Source of the DNA: Dryomyza anilis
Lineage: Eukaryota > Arthropoda > Insecta > Diptera > Dryomyzidae
Direction of reading: 5' to 3'
Length of the DNA: 64,000 nucleotides
Assembly: GCA_951804985.1 (NCBI GenBank)
Contig: OX638130.1
Location: 77,866,583-77,930,582 of the forward strand
Below the pieces are notes generated by a model. That model was given only the letters and a program-made list of their open reading frames with translations. It had not been told where the DNA came from and did no database searches. The stretch's first letter is position 1. Each line of letters opens with the position of its first letter. The position numbers and the translations under genes are program-made. Positions 1-11,190 of this stretch are shown piece by piece.

Positions 1-1277
1 TTAATTAAACATGTTATTGATGTACAATTGTTGTTGTCCGCGCCATGACTATCACATGTTTCTTTATCATTCGTCTCTTGTACTTCATTACATAATATTA
101 CCATTTCAGACCTTTACCCAACAAAATCAAACGATCTTCTTTGACAATTAATATTTAAACTTAGTGTCTTCTGCGTCGAATTTTATTGTTTGGTGGATTG
201 CTAGTTCTTCTTCGTGCATGTTTTATTTCTTTGTCGTGGTTGAAATGCATTTCCAGAGCCAGGATTATTTTAAAAAATACTTATTACTTTGTAATGTTTA
301 CTATAACTTTATAAATTATTTATATTTAACATCATTTTTACTTTCAGTATTCATAATCTTTGTTTATATTACCTTACATCATAGTATTAAAATTTTATAT
401 TTTAATTGTATATTTATATCGAACATTTTACTGTAAATCTTTAATTGTAAAATCTTTAATTTTTTTTCTTAATATATAGACATTATTTTCTTTATAATTT
501 CATTAGCACATGAATCAATGCTAATTCTATTCAAAAATACTTAGCTATTTATTCATGCACTAATTTGTGAATTTAATCATTATTGACAATTTTTAATAAT
601 GGTAAGCGCGCGCGATTTATGCATAACTACTTTTGTACATTCAATAGGTACATATATATTTTCATTACCGTGTAATGATCACATTTAAAACGTTTGTTAA
701 TTTTGTTAGATTGTGTATTGTATTTTTTCCTTATCATTCAATTATTGTTCAAATTTTTACGCTGCATTAACGTATCTCGTTTCATTTTCGGTACATTAAT
801 GCATTGTTCCTAGATGCAAAACGCTGAATTGCATTTTATTTTATCACTTTAGTGTGTGCTACGCTAACATCTATCTGTACTTCAAGTGCAATGATCTTTC
901 TGTTGCCTGTTTCCATTGAAAATGATCTTGACAATGAAACTGAAGTACTGACCTATCTCAATTATGACAATGTATATTTTATTGCTTTGGCAAATGTGTT
1001 CTGAATTCTTGTTTATGAAATATCTAATATAATATTCTTTATACTTTATTCCTTTCTCATTTAATACATGATCTAATGCTAGTCATCTTCTAAAATTAAT
1101 ACATAACTATTTTCTCATGCACTAATTTAGATTTTAAAAACATATTTTCTAAAAAAAAAAATTTACGCGTACTTTATTTACGTTGTTTGCAATATTATGC
1201 ATTGCGGTTAATGATCATTATGAACAGTTGGTTCAGTTATTAATTTCGTTGTTTTTGTTCGTTCGATTGTGTATAAC
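1..1277. other. AT-rich 3' flank of the first gypsy-type element, no gene
   Basis: No credible coding sequence on either strand. The stretch lies downstream of the integrase stop of the minus-strand Ty3/gypsy element, where a 3' untranslated region, an env remnant or the 3' LTR would be expected. I could not match any part of it to the presumed 5' LTR at about 6803-7600, so the 3' LTR is either left of the window or lost. Roughly 480-570 and 1055-1135 look like degenerate direct copies of one another, both running into a TCATGCACTAATTT motif. Confidence 0.5.
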
Positions 1278-4200
1278 TTAAGAGTTATATGCTTTTAATA
1301 AGTTATTATGGAATTTTTTCCCTTTTCCCTTGATACAGATCACTGTTGTCACAGGACTTATTATCGAAAGGACTTCATAGGGACCTACCCAGATTGGTGA
1401 AAATTTGTTTTTCCTATTCTGGTTTTTTAATAAAACTTTATCTCCTTCCTTAAAAACTACCGTATTTAATGTATTATCGTAACTTCGTTTAGATCTTTCC
1501 TTAGCTTTTTCTTGATTTTGTCTGACTATCTCATGTGTACGCTGTATTTGGTATTTTAATACCTTATTGTAATCTTCACTGTTATAAATTGGTGAACATT
1601 TTCGTTTTAGGTTGGTTGGCATGTCAAATTCAAATCCGTATAAAGTACGACAAGGCGTTTGCCCTGTTGACATATGCACTGTGTTATTGTGCACATGCAT
1701 TGCCGAATTCAACCATTGATCCCAGTTGGACCCATCCTCTTTTGCAAAACATCTCAAATACTCCGCTAAAGGTCTGTGACTTCGTTCTAACGAGCCATTC
1801 GCCTGCGGGTGATAAGGTGTTATATGCATTTTTTTAATGTTTAATAACTTGCACGTGTCTGAAAATAATTTTAACACAAAATTTGACCCATTATCTGTAA
1901 TTAAAATTTTCGGAATATTATAACGCGTGATAATTTCCTCGTAAAAAGCTTTGGCTACTGTGCTTGCTTCCGCATCTGGGATAGCTACGCAGCACATGTA
2001 TTTTGAAAAATCGTCTTGAAATGTTAAAATATATTTATTTCCTGACACTGTTTCGGGTAAAATTCCTACCAAGTCCATATAAACCTTATCGAATGGACGT
2101 GTTGGCGTATCTGTCAAAACCATTGGCATTTTTGTTAACTTTGAACTTTTGTTCATTTGGCATTTAGGACAGTTTCTAACATATTCTTTTATTTGTTTCT
2201 GCATTCCCCTCCATTTAAATTGTTTCTTAATCCTAAAGTATGTTTTAAGTGTGCCCTGATGGCCTCCTAGTGCTGAATCATGAAAATCTTTCATCACGGT
2301 TTTAATTTCATCTGGATCAGTTAATATTTGATCTGAATTCGTTTCATTATTTGTATCTATTATTGTTTCATCTACGACTGGTGTACTGATTTGTGGTTTT
2401 ATTTTTGTGATTTGCTGATCTAAAATATTTTGTGTAGTTTTGGATCGTGTTTGTACGGCTGTAATATCTGGTTCTATATATGGAATTCTGCTTAAAGCAT
2501 CCGCATTTAAATTCTTTTTGCCTGGTTTGTACATTATTTCAAAATCATATTCCGATAATTTGTGTCGGAAACGAGCAAGGCGGGATGTCTGATCTTTTAA
2601 ATTTGCAATACCTTTTAGAGGCTGATGATCTGTAAAAATTTTGAATGGTCGCCCTAATAGGTATGCTCTAAAATTCTTTGTTGCCCAAACAATTGCTAAA
2701 AATTCCTTTTCAATGGTAAAATATCGTTTTTCTGCCCCATTTAAAGTTCTACTTGCAAACGCGATCGGTCGGTCGCTTCCTACTTCACCTTGAGATAGGA
2801 CTGCACCTACTGCTTCGTTACTTGCGTCTGTTGTTAGTAAAAAAGTTTTTGTAAAATCTGGATATGCTAATATTGGAGGTGAAATTATTGATTCTTTCAA
2901 TTTAATAAATGAATTTTGACAATCTTCCGTCCATTTAAATTTAACGTCCTTTTTAAGTAAATTATTAATTGGTAAAGCTAACCTTGCCATATTGCTTATG
3001 AACTTTCTGTAATAATTAATTAATCCCAAGAATGCTTGTACTTCTTTTCTGTTTCTTGGTACTGGAATATTTTTTACGCATTCGACCTTAGCGGGGTCTG
3101 GCAACGCACCAAGTTCTGAACATTTATGCCCTAAATATACAACTTCACGACGTAAAAACTGACATTTTTCGGTATTTAATTTTAAATTATGGTCTCTTAG
3201 TTTCTGTAATACTTTTTTACGGTTACGTCATTTAACGGTTACGTCATTTAATTTACGGAAATCTATGACAAGTCTCCATTTTTTGGTACCGTCTTTGTCG
3301 CTCCTCTTCGGTACCAATAGTAATGGTGAATTCCAGGGTGATATGCTTGGCGATATAATGCCAGCATCTAACATTTTGTTAACCTGTCTATTAATTTCCT
3401 CTCTATGTGTGTGTGGAAGTTTGTATTGCTTTTGGTTAATTGGTGGTTGATTCCATTGTGTTGTTATGTCGTGTTTGAGTATCGGCGTGTATGACAGTTC
3501 GTCACCTTCTAAGTGAAAAACATCGTGATAAGAAATACAAAGATTTTGTAATGATGTGATTTCCTCCTTATTTAAAGATTCATCAATGTTAATTTTTTCT
3601 AATAATCTATTTATCCTATTTTTTATATTCACTGAATTTATAGTATTTATTGTAGAATTGTTTGTATCTGATTCCCTATACTGATTAAAATTTGAAAATT
3701 TCGGTTTAAAATTGTTGTCTATTATAATGTCCTTTTCTGTAGCATATAATACTGAGACATAAACTTTATTTTTGTTAACATTCGATAAGCTTTCTCCCAA
3801 ATATACTCCAGGATAAATTTCTTGTTTATGTATTAATACAATTGGAATTTTTGTTTTTAGTGTAATTTCTACTATTTTTGCGGTTCTCGGCATGATTTTT
3901 ATTTCATGATTGTAATAAATATTTTCTATGTCGGCTCGCGTTTTCATTGGTAATCGGATAGTGTGATTCTTTCCTTTATCGTAGAATGTTATGGTCTTAT
4001 TAATTGCGTTTATTACGGATCTGTTCCATATGTTATCCCGTCCTATTATTCCGTCTGCTAGTATTCCTTGTTCAAGAGATACTACATGCATTATTAAATG
4101 TAACCACTTTATATTACTGTGTTGTATATTGGTCGTGCCTAACGTCCTTACGCATCCACCAAAAGCCCCATTTAAATCTCTCTTACTATTTTTGTCAAAT

Positions 4201-4736
4201 TCCGGTAGTAGTGTCATTGCACCTTCTTTTATTATGCTTGCATCTGCTCCTGAGTCTACTAGTAATATGAGTTTTCCATTTTTAGCTACCTCGCAAGGTA
4301 CTTCAATGAACACATCACTTACATTAGACAATTTGAAGCAGTCCCCCTTTCTATTGTATATTTTGTTAATTCTCTTTTTATTTAATCCACTCAACTGTTG
4401 TCTGATTTTTTTATCATAACATGTTATAAAATTTTCAAACTTTTTCAACATTCCTGTAAACATATTGTTCACCTTTTGACCAATTTGCATTTCTTCCCAT
4501 ACACATCTTTGCCGATTAGTTTCATCTGCTACTAATTTAATCATTTTTGCCCCTATTGCTATTATCATATATATAAAGAAATGTATTAATGCAAAAATTA
4601 CCATTGTCACTCCCTCACAATCAAACCACGGTGGATCAATATGTGTATCAACGGTCACTTCAGACGTCTGATTTGCAATATTTTCCTCCACCGGTTTTCT
4701 GTTATTTTTAGGAGTTTGGGTAGTTAATGTGATCAC
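1278..4736 (-). pseudogene. pol: pol of element A: protease, partial RT, RNase H, integrase
   Basis: The part at 4736-3228 holds a retropepsin site (LLVDSGADASII) and the RT fingers (WRLVIDFRKLND). It ends at an in-frame TGA at 3230-3228. The same frame resumes directly in the RT connection region (YLGHK), then an RNase H domain (TTDASNEAVGAVL, KEFLAIV, FTDHQPL). Integrase follows with its HHCC zinc finger (HQGT ... CPKCQ), the D,D,E triad seen as YMDLVG, ITDNGSNF and SLERSH, and a C-terminal GPY/F module (WVGPYEV). Roughly 100 residues of the RT palm, including YxDD, are absent. The deletion point coincides with two tandem copies of a 16-bp sequence at 3219-3250. RNase H and integrase look open and motif-complete, but polymerisation is impossible. 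Confidence 0.88.
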
Positions 4737-4810
4737 AGACCCTTCAGCCTTATGATTTACTATTTCTACCCTTTTTGACCTAATTTTGCTATTTTTAATG
4801 GGTCCCCAGC

Positions 4811-6540
4811 TTACTGGCCTTGGCTGGGCCCCTGGTAGTTTCCCTTGTTTTGATCATTATTCTCCCTCGCCAGATAATCCCTCTTGGTGTAGCAATCAGT
4901 TTCTACATGACCAAGTCTACGACACCAATCACATTTTAAATTATTTCTAGGGGTATTCCCATTTCTATTGTTATTATTTCTATTATTATTATTATTGGTA
5001 CGGTACGTAGTGTTATGTCCTGCTTGCAAATTGTTGTTTAAAAATTCCCTATTAACGACTGGATGGTTTTGTGTACGTCCAAACCCTTCCTTATTTTGAG
5101 CTTCTAATCTAATGGAAGCACACCTCCAACTAGATTCGTGCCCATATTTTTCACACTCTATACAAAACGGTGTGTTTTTCCGCGTAATACATTCGTCTCG
5201 TGTATGTCCTTTTTTCTGGCAAAAAGAGCATGTTGGTCGTATTTTTGATCCTTCTGTTTTATTTTGTGTTGATATTTAGTGGGGTAGTTTGAAAATGATT
5301 GTTTTGAATACTATTCGTTGGATTGGTAACAGATCGTTGTTCGAAACTGTACACTTCCTCGGGGAACCTCGGACCCCCTTGAATTCTTATCTGGGCCTTT
5401 AATGCTTCATCTAATAAATCATTCAAGTTTTCTGCTTTGCTACTTAATAATAGAACCTTTATTGTCGGATCTTTTACACCTACCTTGAATGCTGTCAGAA
5501 CTGAGTTTACTAGTTCCGTATTAAAAACATCTGTAGGTAGATTTTTATTTTTGTACCTTGAATCTGCTATTTCATTAGCGTTTGCCCATAATCTTTCTAA
5601 TCTTCTTGCAAATGTTCTGAGACTTTCACCATCCGTCTGATATGCTTTTCTAATACTATCCTGAACCGAATCTAACGTAGTCATTTTTAAATATGTATTT
5701 CTTAGAACGTCAAATAACTCCTCTAAATCATTGAACTTTCTTGTACGGACTAGATCATAAGCGTCACCAAGAAGATGCAGTTTGACACAGCTAATGAATT
5801 CTTCTTTGTTTTCTTTTGTAATTTTTAGACTTGCTAATGCACAAGCGTCCATGAATCTATAAAGTTCAGTTTTAACGGATGGTGATTCCGATCCCATAAA
5901 AAATGGAACCACACTTCCTACGTAATTCGACACAGTATCTAACGACATTTTTAATGTTGTTTCCGGTGCTGTTATTTTATCAAATTTTCCTTCAATCTGT
6001 AATGCCTCCTTATGATATAATGATGTTTCGTGGGCTAGCTTAACTTCTGATTCTAAAAATCTGATTTTCGAATCTAATTCCCTTACTTTATTATTTGCTT
6101 CTTCTAATGTTTCGAATTGTAGTCTGGGCTGTTGGCTCCGTGCTCGTTCAATTGATTCGTCCGAAATATCTTTATTTTTCAGCAAAGTTCTTAATTTTTC
6201 GTTTTCTTCCTCTATTCCACTAGCCTGATCTAACAACTCCTGCCGTTCTTCTACAATATCGTTTAATTTTTTATTTAATGCAGTAAATTCCCCTTTCCAA
6301 TCTTCTAATTCTTTTATGAGCACTTTTATGTTCCAAGAAGTATACTAATTGTTCAAAAACTACGTCAACTCTTTCGACTTCTGAGTATACCCGTGTGGAA
6401 CTGACTTTATTTTTTATTAATTCTAAAGTTTCTTTATTGTTAACTTCCGTACTAATTTGATTCCACAATTTCTCAGTAAATCTGCCAAGTTGTCCTAATA
6501 TATTTCTATATGCTACTTCCAATTCCTCAAAGTTCGCCAT
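4811..6540 (-). pseudogene. gag: gag of element A, frameshifted, with zinc knuckles
   Basis: Three consecutive reading frames make up one Gag. It starts at 6540 (MANFEELEVAYRN), shifts frame within 6271-6323, and continues as a 354-residue coiled-coil and capsid-like part to a stop at 5259. After a further shift, a nucleocapsid part runs to 4811. The nucleocapsid shows three CCHC-type knuckles: CSFCQKKGHTRDEC, CIECEKYGHESSWRC and CDWCRRLGHVETDC, the last followed by an Asn-rich, basic tail. Gag packages element RNA into cytoplasmic particles. Two frameshifts mean this copy makes no full-length protein. Pol begins in a different frame just downstream, as is usual in this group. Confidence 0.8.
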
Positions 6541-6758
6541 ATAATCATTAAAATTTTCAATTAAAATTTATAGATTTGTTTAATTTCATTCTTTCTATAA
6601 TTTAATTTTACCATTTATTTACTGCTTTCACTCAAACTCACTAAAATTTATTCAATATTTAATTATACCTTCCTTTCCACTTCTGTGTTTCTTCATTTAT
6701 TTTGTTGTTAATGCTCCTTCAAATTCGTCCTTCAGTCCTTTTTGTAGATTCTTGAAAA

Positions 6759-6802
6759 ACCGGCTGCGCCAAAATGTGATCCTACCGGCTGCGCCAAAAT
6801 GT
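6759..6802 (-). other. Duplicated primer-binding site of element A
   Basis: On the minus strand TGGCGCAGCCGGT appears twice, 25 bp apart (+ strand copies 6759-6777 and 6784-6802). It sits just inside the presumed LTR end (…GCAACA). It is close to TGGCGCAGTCG, the complement of the 3' end of insect tRNA-Ser used by 17.6/297-type elements. Both copies differ from that by the same C for T. Confidence 0.6.
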
Positions 6803-7600
6803 TGCGGGCTCCAGGGGTCTTTTGTACTTGCCTTTATTGGTGAAACCGTCAGTGACAATATTCCCTCGAAGTCCACAATTCTTTCCTAACATTTATTATT
6901 AAATAAAAACGCAAGGATATTTTAGACTTGCTTTATACTTTTATTAATTATTGTTAAGTATTTTTACAAGCTTGAGTATAAACTGAAAACACGTCTGCAC
7001 TCTAAGGCAGTTAAAATCATAATGCTTAAAAACTAAACTTAACCTCTACTCATCACCTCGGTATCGTGCGACTCACGAACCCCTTGCTTATACTTATTTC
7101 TTAAAACACAACTCATAAATGCAAGCAAGCATATTCTTAAATCTACGTACTACTAAAAACCTCATGAACCCCACATCAGATATTTACTAATATTGTGAAA
7201 TCATTAACTGAGAAAATTCCAATGTGCTAAATTCTTAATTGGTTCCCATGCTGGCGTTAGTCTTGACTTAAATTACAACCAATGCTTTTGTTGTTGCTTT
7301 TAAACAGACGGCACACTTGCTAGCGTGTGCCTCGGATCCAATTGCAACCATAGCATTTTTCGTTGCTTTCAAGCAGACTTAATTTTATATCCTGAAAGTA
7401 TGCACTCATAAACATTATGTACTTGTTCCAGTTACGTCGTAGACGTTATTTTAAGTTAACATGCATCTGTTATTGTGCTTTTAGATTTGAACTTTATGTG
7501 CATACTGGTTATGTGCAGGCTTTCTTAAATACAACAAAAAAAGCGTTTCTGATTCACAACAGTATGCACTACGAATTTTTGCTAAAAATAATGTTGTATA
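6803..7600 (-). repeat. Presumed 5' LTR of element A (outer end unresolved)
   Basis: The sequence adjoining the PBS should be the LTR. Its inner end reads CCTGGAGCCCGCAACA on the minus strand. The outer TG end was not found and no second LTR is available for comparison, so the right boundary is a guess. No gene is visible here; the short reading frame at 7417-7605 (+) has no recognisable domain. Confidence 0.35.
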
Positions 7601-7814
7601 CGTAAATATTAATAATCATTATTACAAAATGAGTACTATTCAAATTTTCAGCTGTTTTTTTTAATTTTTTTTTACATTTTTTGAAAAAAAAAATTTGTTG
7701 GTATTTTTTATACTGTAGTTTTACACTTTTTGTACTCAATGTTCCGGACGGGACAGATTTTTAGAATTACTAGGAAAATGCTGTTTACATTTTTGGAAAT
7801 GCCTAAGAAATTCT

Positions 7815-8838
7815 GCACAGAAAACTGATTTGTTGCGGCAACCAACTAAATTGATCTACCGAATTATTCGGATGCGGAAACTTGGTGATTAGGAGTTTGT
7901 ACCAACCTCCTCCTAGCACGAATGAGGTTGTGCTAACCTCCTAGTTAGCAAGCATGAGGTTGTGCCAACCTCCTATTCAGGAGGCATGAGAAGTCAGCAA
8001 GCATGCCGAAAACTCCAATTGAAATTTTATTTTGAGAATATGTTTTTTATATAGAAAACTTATTTATGTAAAGTTTTCTATATGCATTTAAAAAAATATA
8101 TCTATTAATTCCTGTTCCCTGAAAAATGAAAACAGTATAAAGACACATTTAATATTGCATATTTCATTCTGCCAAAATTTGACGTTTGGGCATTTGTTAC
8201 GGCAACTGAGTACGTTATTGTATCAACAAAATAAATGACAAACGGCAACCTCATGTCTATCAGCAATTCGGTTGCCAGTTCCTTGGTAACCGAAAAAATT
8301 TTCACAAGTGGCAAACAATAGGAAATTTATTATTTAAGTAAAAATGAGAAATAAATATATGAATATTAATAAAATCATGAATGAATTCAATACAAATTGC
8401 TGTTTAGCTAGTGGAATATAATAAAAAAATGTGACCATATGGGCATTATAAATAGTTTTTTTATTTAATTATGATGAAAAGAAATATAAAATGTATCTTC
8501 ATTCTGTTTTTAATTTTTCAGGGAACAGAAAATAATAGATATATTTTTTGAGATTGTGTGCGTTACATATTTACACATCAAAAATACATATAGAAAACTT
8601 TACATAATAAGTTTTCTATATAAAAAAATATTCTCAAAATAAAATTGCAATTGGAGGTTTCGGCATGCTTGCTGACTTTAAGGTTTAAACAACCTCATGC
8701 TTGATGACTAAGAGGTTAGCACAATCTCATTCGTGCTGGCTAGAAGGATGGTACAACCTCCTAAACAGCAAATTTCCGCAACCGAATAATTCGGTAGGGC
8801 AATTTAGTTGGTTGCCGCAACAAAACAGTTTTCTGTGC
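7815..8838. mobile_element. Non-autonomous long-TIR DNA element (foldback-like MITE), 1.0 kb
   Basis: The arms at about 7815-8133 and 8503-8838 are imperfect inverted repeats of some 320 bp, starting GCACAGAAAACTG and ending CAGTTTTCTGTGC. They share blocks such as GTTGCGGCAACCAACTAAAT and TTCCTGTTCCCTGAAAAAT. Each arm also holds small self-complementary motifs (GAGGTTGTGCCAACCTC). The 370-bp centre has no coding sequence. I could not define a target-site duplication, so the superfamily is open. Confidence 0.8.
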
Positions 8839-8859
8839 GCACAAAAAAAACTTTCTTAA

Positions 8860-9121
8860 ACAAACACTAAAGTGTTTGCAAGATCATTTGTGGGAAATAA
8901 TCGAAGTGTTTCTCACAAATGATCAGTAGTGTTTCCCACAAACACGTAAGTTTTACCCACAAATACGAAAAGTGTTTCCCAAAAATATTTGAAGTGTTTC
9001 CCACAAACACGAAAAGTGTTTCCCACAAATATTTGAAGTGTTTCCCACAAATATTTCAAAATTTAGTAGTGTTTGCCAAAAAGACGAAGTGTTTCCGGCA
9101 AATATTTGTAGTGTTCGGCAA
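8860..9121. repeat. Minisatellite of GTGTTTCCCACAAATATTT units
   Basis: About ten imperfect copies of an 18-27 bp unit (AAGTGTTTCCCACAAATA). Related but more decayed motifs, in opposite orientation (GGGAAACACTT, GGACAAACACTTTT), lie at about 11260-11540. The two blocks may therefore be the arms of one element, later split by the insertion at 9685-11190. The reading frame across this stretch is only the repeat translated. Confidence 0.75.
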
Positions 9122-9166
9122 ATTCAGTCAAAGCAAAAGGTTTTTTTTTATAGCGGCAGCCACTCA

Positions 9167-9619
9167 TTCACGCGACATGTCGAATAATGCAGAATTCCAG
9201 GGTATATTATTGGACAAGTCGCGTAAACGAACGTCTGGTGAAAATAAATATTTTATTTCGACTGACATTGATGGACACTAAGGAAACACTCCAAACATCG
9301 ATGCATTATCCCTGGGACCAGGTGTCTCATACATTGGACGCGTCTTAAAAAGTCATCTAAACTGACTGGGTTTTCGTCAGATGATTTGCACAGAATTGCA
9401 AAACATATGTTTCTGCAGTCATAACATCGATGCATTATCCCTGGGACCAGGTGTCTCATACATTGGACGCGTCTTAAAAAGTCATCTAAACTGACTAGGT
9501 TTTCGTCAGATGATTTGCACAGAATTGCAAAACATATGTTTCTGCAGTCATATGTTTTGGATGATGTGAAGACCGATTATGATAAATTGATGGCAGTGGC
9601 TATATATGATAATAATTAG
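9167..9619 (+). other. Unassigned coding-like island with a 129-bp tandem duplication
   Basis: GC-richer than its surroundings. A start at 9178 gives MSNNAEFQGILLDKSRKR and about 34 residues to a stop. A different frame ends SDDLHRIAKHMFLQS … DDVKTDYDKLMAVAIYDNN before a stop at about 9619. The segment 9294-9422 is repeated at 9423-9551 with one or two differences; 129 bp equals 43 codons, so the duplication keeps the frame. I recognise no protein family. It could be a captured host exon or a remnant of an element's own protein. Confidence 0.35.
9294..9551. repeat. Tandem duplication, two 129-bp units
   Basis: Copies 9294-9422 and 9423-9551 both start AACATCGATGCATTATCC and end TTTCTGCAGTCAT. 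They differ at one or two positions (GACTGGG against GACTAGG), so the duplication is recent. Confidence 0.9.
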
Positions 9620-9684
9620 CTTCAGATTTCGCACAATAAGAAAATTTTGCTTCTCATTCGACAAAAGAAGCTTATCCACGTTTA

Positions 9685-11190
9685 AGGTCCATTCATATCA
9701 GACAGCACGTTGAGTATCATGCACGTAGCGTATCATGCACGACAAATATTCTTCAGTACATTTTATATGAGAGTGTTCATATCATGCGTTTTGGGTCCGT
9801 TCATGCACGTATCGTATCATGCAAAATATTTTTGCAGGAGCCTGCCGCATGCATTGTTGTAGAAATATAAAATATTTACTGCTTTTTCTAGTTTTTATTA
9901 CAAAATTATGAGATTGTAGTGATATTGTGGTATTTTTAAATTATTTATTTTAACAAGACTACCCATTTTTTTAATGTCAATAATTTAAATCAAATTTAAA
10001 TTTTTATTAACATTAAAAATTGTGGCCTTATTCTATAATAGCTTTTGTAGGGATTCTGCATAAGAAATAACAGTAGCATGAGAGGTTGCATATTAATTTC
10101 TACTAGAAACAATAAACTCCGCGTTGCTGCGACTTGTGACATTTAAAACGTAATAAATCGATGTTTATTAAAATTTTCGAGCTTTTTGTACTTCTTTAGC
10201 AGTGCTGCTCCACTTGTGGGGATGCCAACACTTTCTGCTGGCTCACAGGAAATCCTTGCGAAGTTCAACTTTTTTGTATGAAACAAAATGAGTCAACAAT
10301 ATATTACCCAAAACTCCAGTCGCTTTAATTAATTTGTTTTTCAATATTTTACAGTTTAATAATACCCACTAATTAATAATATACGAGGGCAAAATAAAGT
10401 ATTTTACAAAGTTTAGAATATTTAAGGAGTGTACGCCTTGCAGAGCAGACTCTTCAGTAGTCTATTTTGTCTCTTTCTGCGCCTCCAAAAAGCTACCCAC
10501 TTTGTCCTTGTTCTGCGCCAGCCACTCGACATGACGGTCTCTCACGTCTGCTTGCGGCGAACGCCTACATCTCCTCGAGTGTGGTCTGCGAAGAAAAACG
10601 CACAGTGATTGGCGAAATCAATTGTACCAAGTAGCGTTCGTTGATACCGAAGCGTTCGACTAGACGTGGCCAATTCTCGCGCACATAGTCCCAGATCATG
10701 CTCTGGCCGACGCGGTTCTGTGCAATTTACTGCAGAGAAGTAGTATTGGCCACGCACGTAACTCTCGTTCCAGGACAGATTGATAAAGCGCTGCAGGTTC
10801 CAAGGCTCCTGGACGACAGCCAGCCATCAGCTTGATCTTTTCCGCGTAGACGTTGACACGTATATCGTGATCTGGGGGATTTCCGGCTTTCTTATCCAAA
10901 CGTTAAAACGCTGCTTTCTGGAAAGCTGCCTGGTACCCATTATCGATGTTAAATTGCGCGAAAAACTATTTGTCAACACGATTTGAAATACGTTATATTT
11001 TAATTAATGAATTATTTATTTATTAACAATTGTTATTCTAAATTATATTTAATTATTTTGACAATTCATGAAAGAGTTGCCGGTTTATAATAAAATTATA
11101 AAAAGGATTGTTTATTTTACAACCATGAGTACGTTTGCATGATGCTGATATGAACGCCTTTGCATGAACGTGCATGATATGAATGGACCA
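9685..11190. mobile_element. TA-flanked TIR element carrying a host-gene fragment (Pack-type), copy 1
   Basis: The left end reads AGGTCCATTCATATCAGACA followed by tandem GTATCATGCACG motifs. The right end is the inverted form, shortened (CGTGCATGATATGAATGGACC). Both sides are flanked by TA. The same left 230 bp and a longer right end occur at 24814 and 30092, which confirms the boundaries. No transposase was found. The interior carries a GC-rich aminopeptidase fragment. TA duplications fit Tc1/mariner-like elements, but a degenerate TTAA site cannot be excluded. Confidence 0.75.
10462..10948 (-). pseudogene. Captured C-terminal fragment of an M1 (aminopeptidase N type) metallopeptidase
   Basis: Read on the minus strand with three frames combined, the segment shows the ERAP1_C-like C-terminal region of M1 aminopeptidases: DNGYQAAFQKAAF, then LDKKAGNPPDHDIRVNVY, EPWNLQRFINLSWNESYVRG, MIWDYVRENWPRLVERFGIN and ARF/VRFSSQT, ending in HVEWLAQNKDKV and a stop at 10464-10462. 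An in-frame TAA, at least two frameshifts and a deletion of roughly 25 residues before EPWNLQRF make it non-functional. The catalytic HExxH domain is not present. GC content is clearly above the neighbouring DNA. It lies wholly between the two TIRs of the 9685-11190 element, so it was probably picked up by that element. Family assignment is by motif recognition. Confidence 0.75.

Larger units (their letters stand above)
1278..7600 (-). mobile_element. Decayed Ty3/gypsy LTR retrotransposon (element A)
   Basis: Read on the minus strand the order is presumed LTR, primer-binding site, gag, protease, partial reverse transcriptase, RNase H, integrase, the standard Ty3/gypsy order. The PBS resembles the 3' end of an insect serine tRNA. 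Gag is spread over three frames, pol carries an in-frame TGA, and the polymerase core is missing, so the copy cannot be autonomous. Only one LTR-like end lies in the window. The family within Ty3/gypsy (17.6/297-like or 412-like) was not resolved; no env frame was seen. Confidence 0.85.

Noticed and set aside
1..1277. env gene or 3' LTR downstream of the element A integrase
   Set aside because: No open frame with a signal peptide or membrane segment of useful length and no match to the presumed LTR end could be seen.
8860..9121. CRISPR-like array from the regularly spaced GTGTTTCCCAC repeats
   Set aside because: Spacing and spacers are irregular, units are degenerate, and the window is clearly a eukaryotic nuclear genome.
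8919..9281. 120-residue frame with CFPKIFEVFPTN repeats
   Set aside because: Most of it is the GTGTTTCCCAC minisatellite translated; only the last part overlaps the separate coding-like island.
10542..10899. A functional aminopeptidase gene on the minus strand
   Set aside because: Only the C-terminal part is present, in three frames with an in-frame stop and a deletion, inside a transposon.
9685..11190. piggyBac assignment for the AGGTCCATTC-ended elements based on flanking TTAA
   Set aside because: TTAA fits 24814-30092 but the right flank of 9685-11190 is ATAA; TA is the only duplication shared by both, and the ends lack the CCC start usual for piggyBac.
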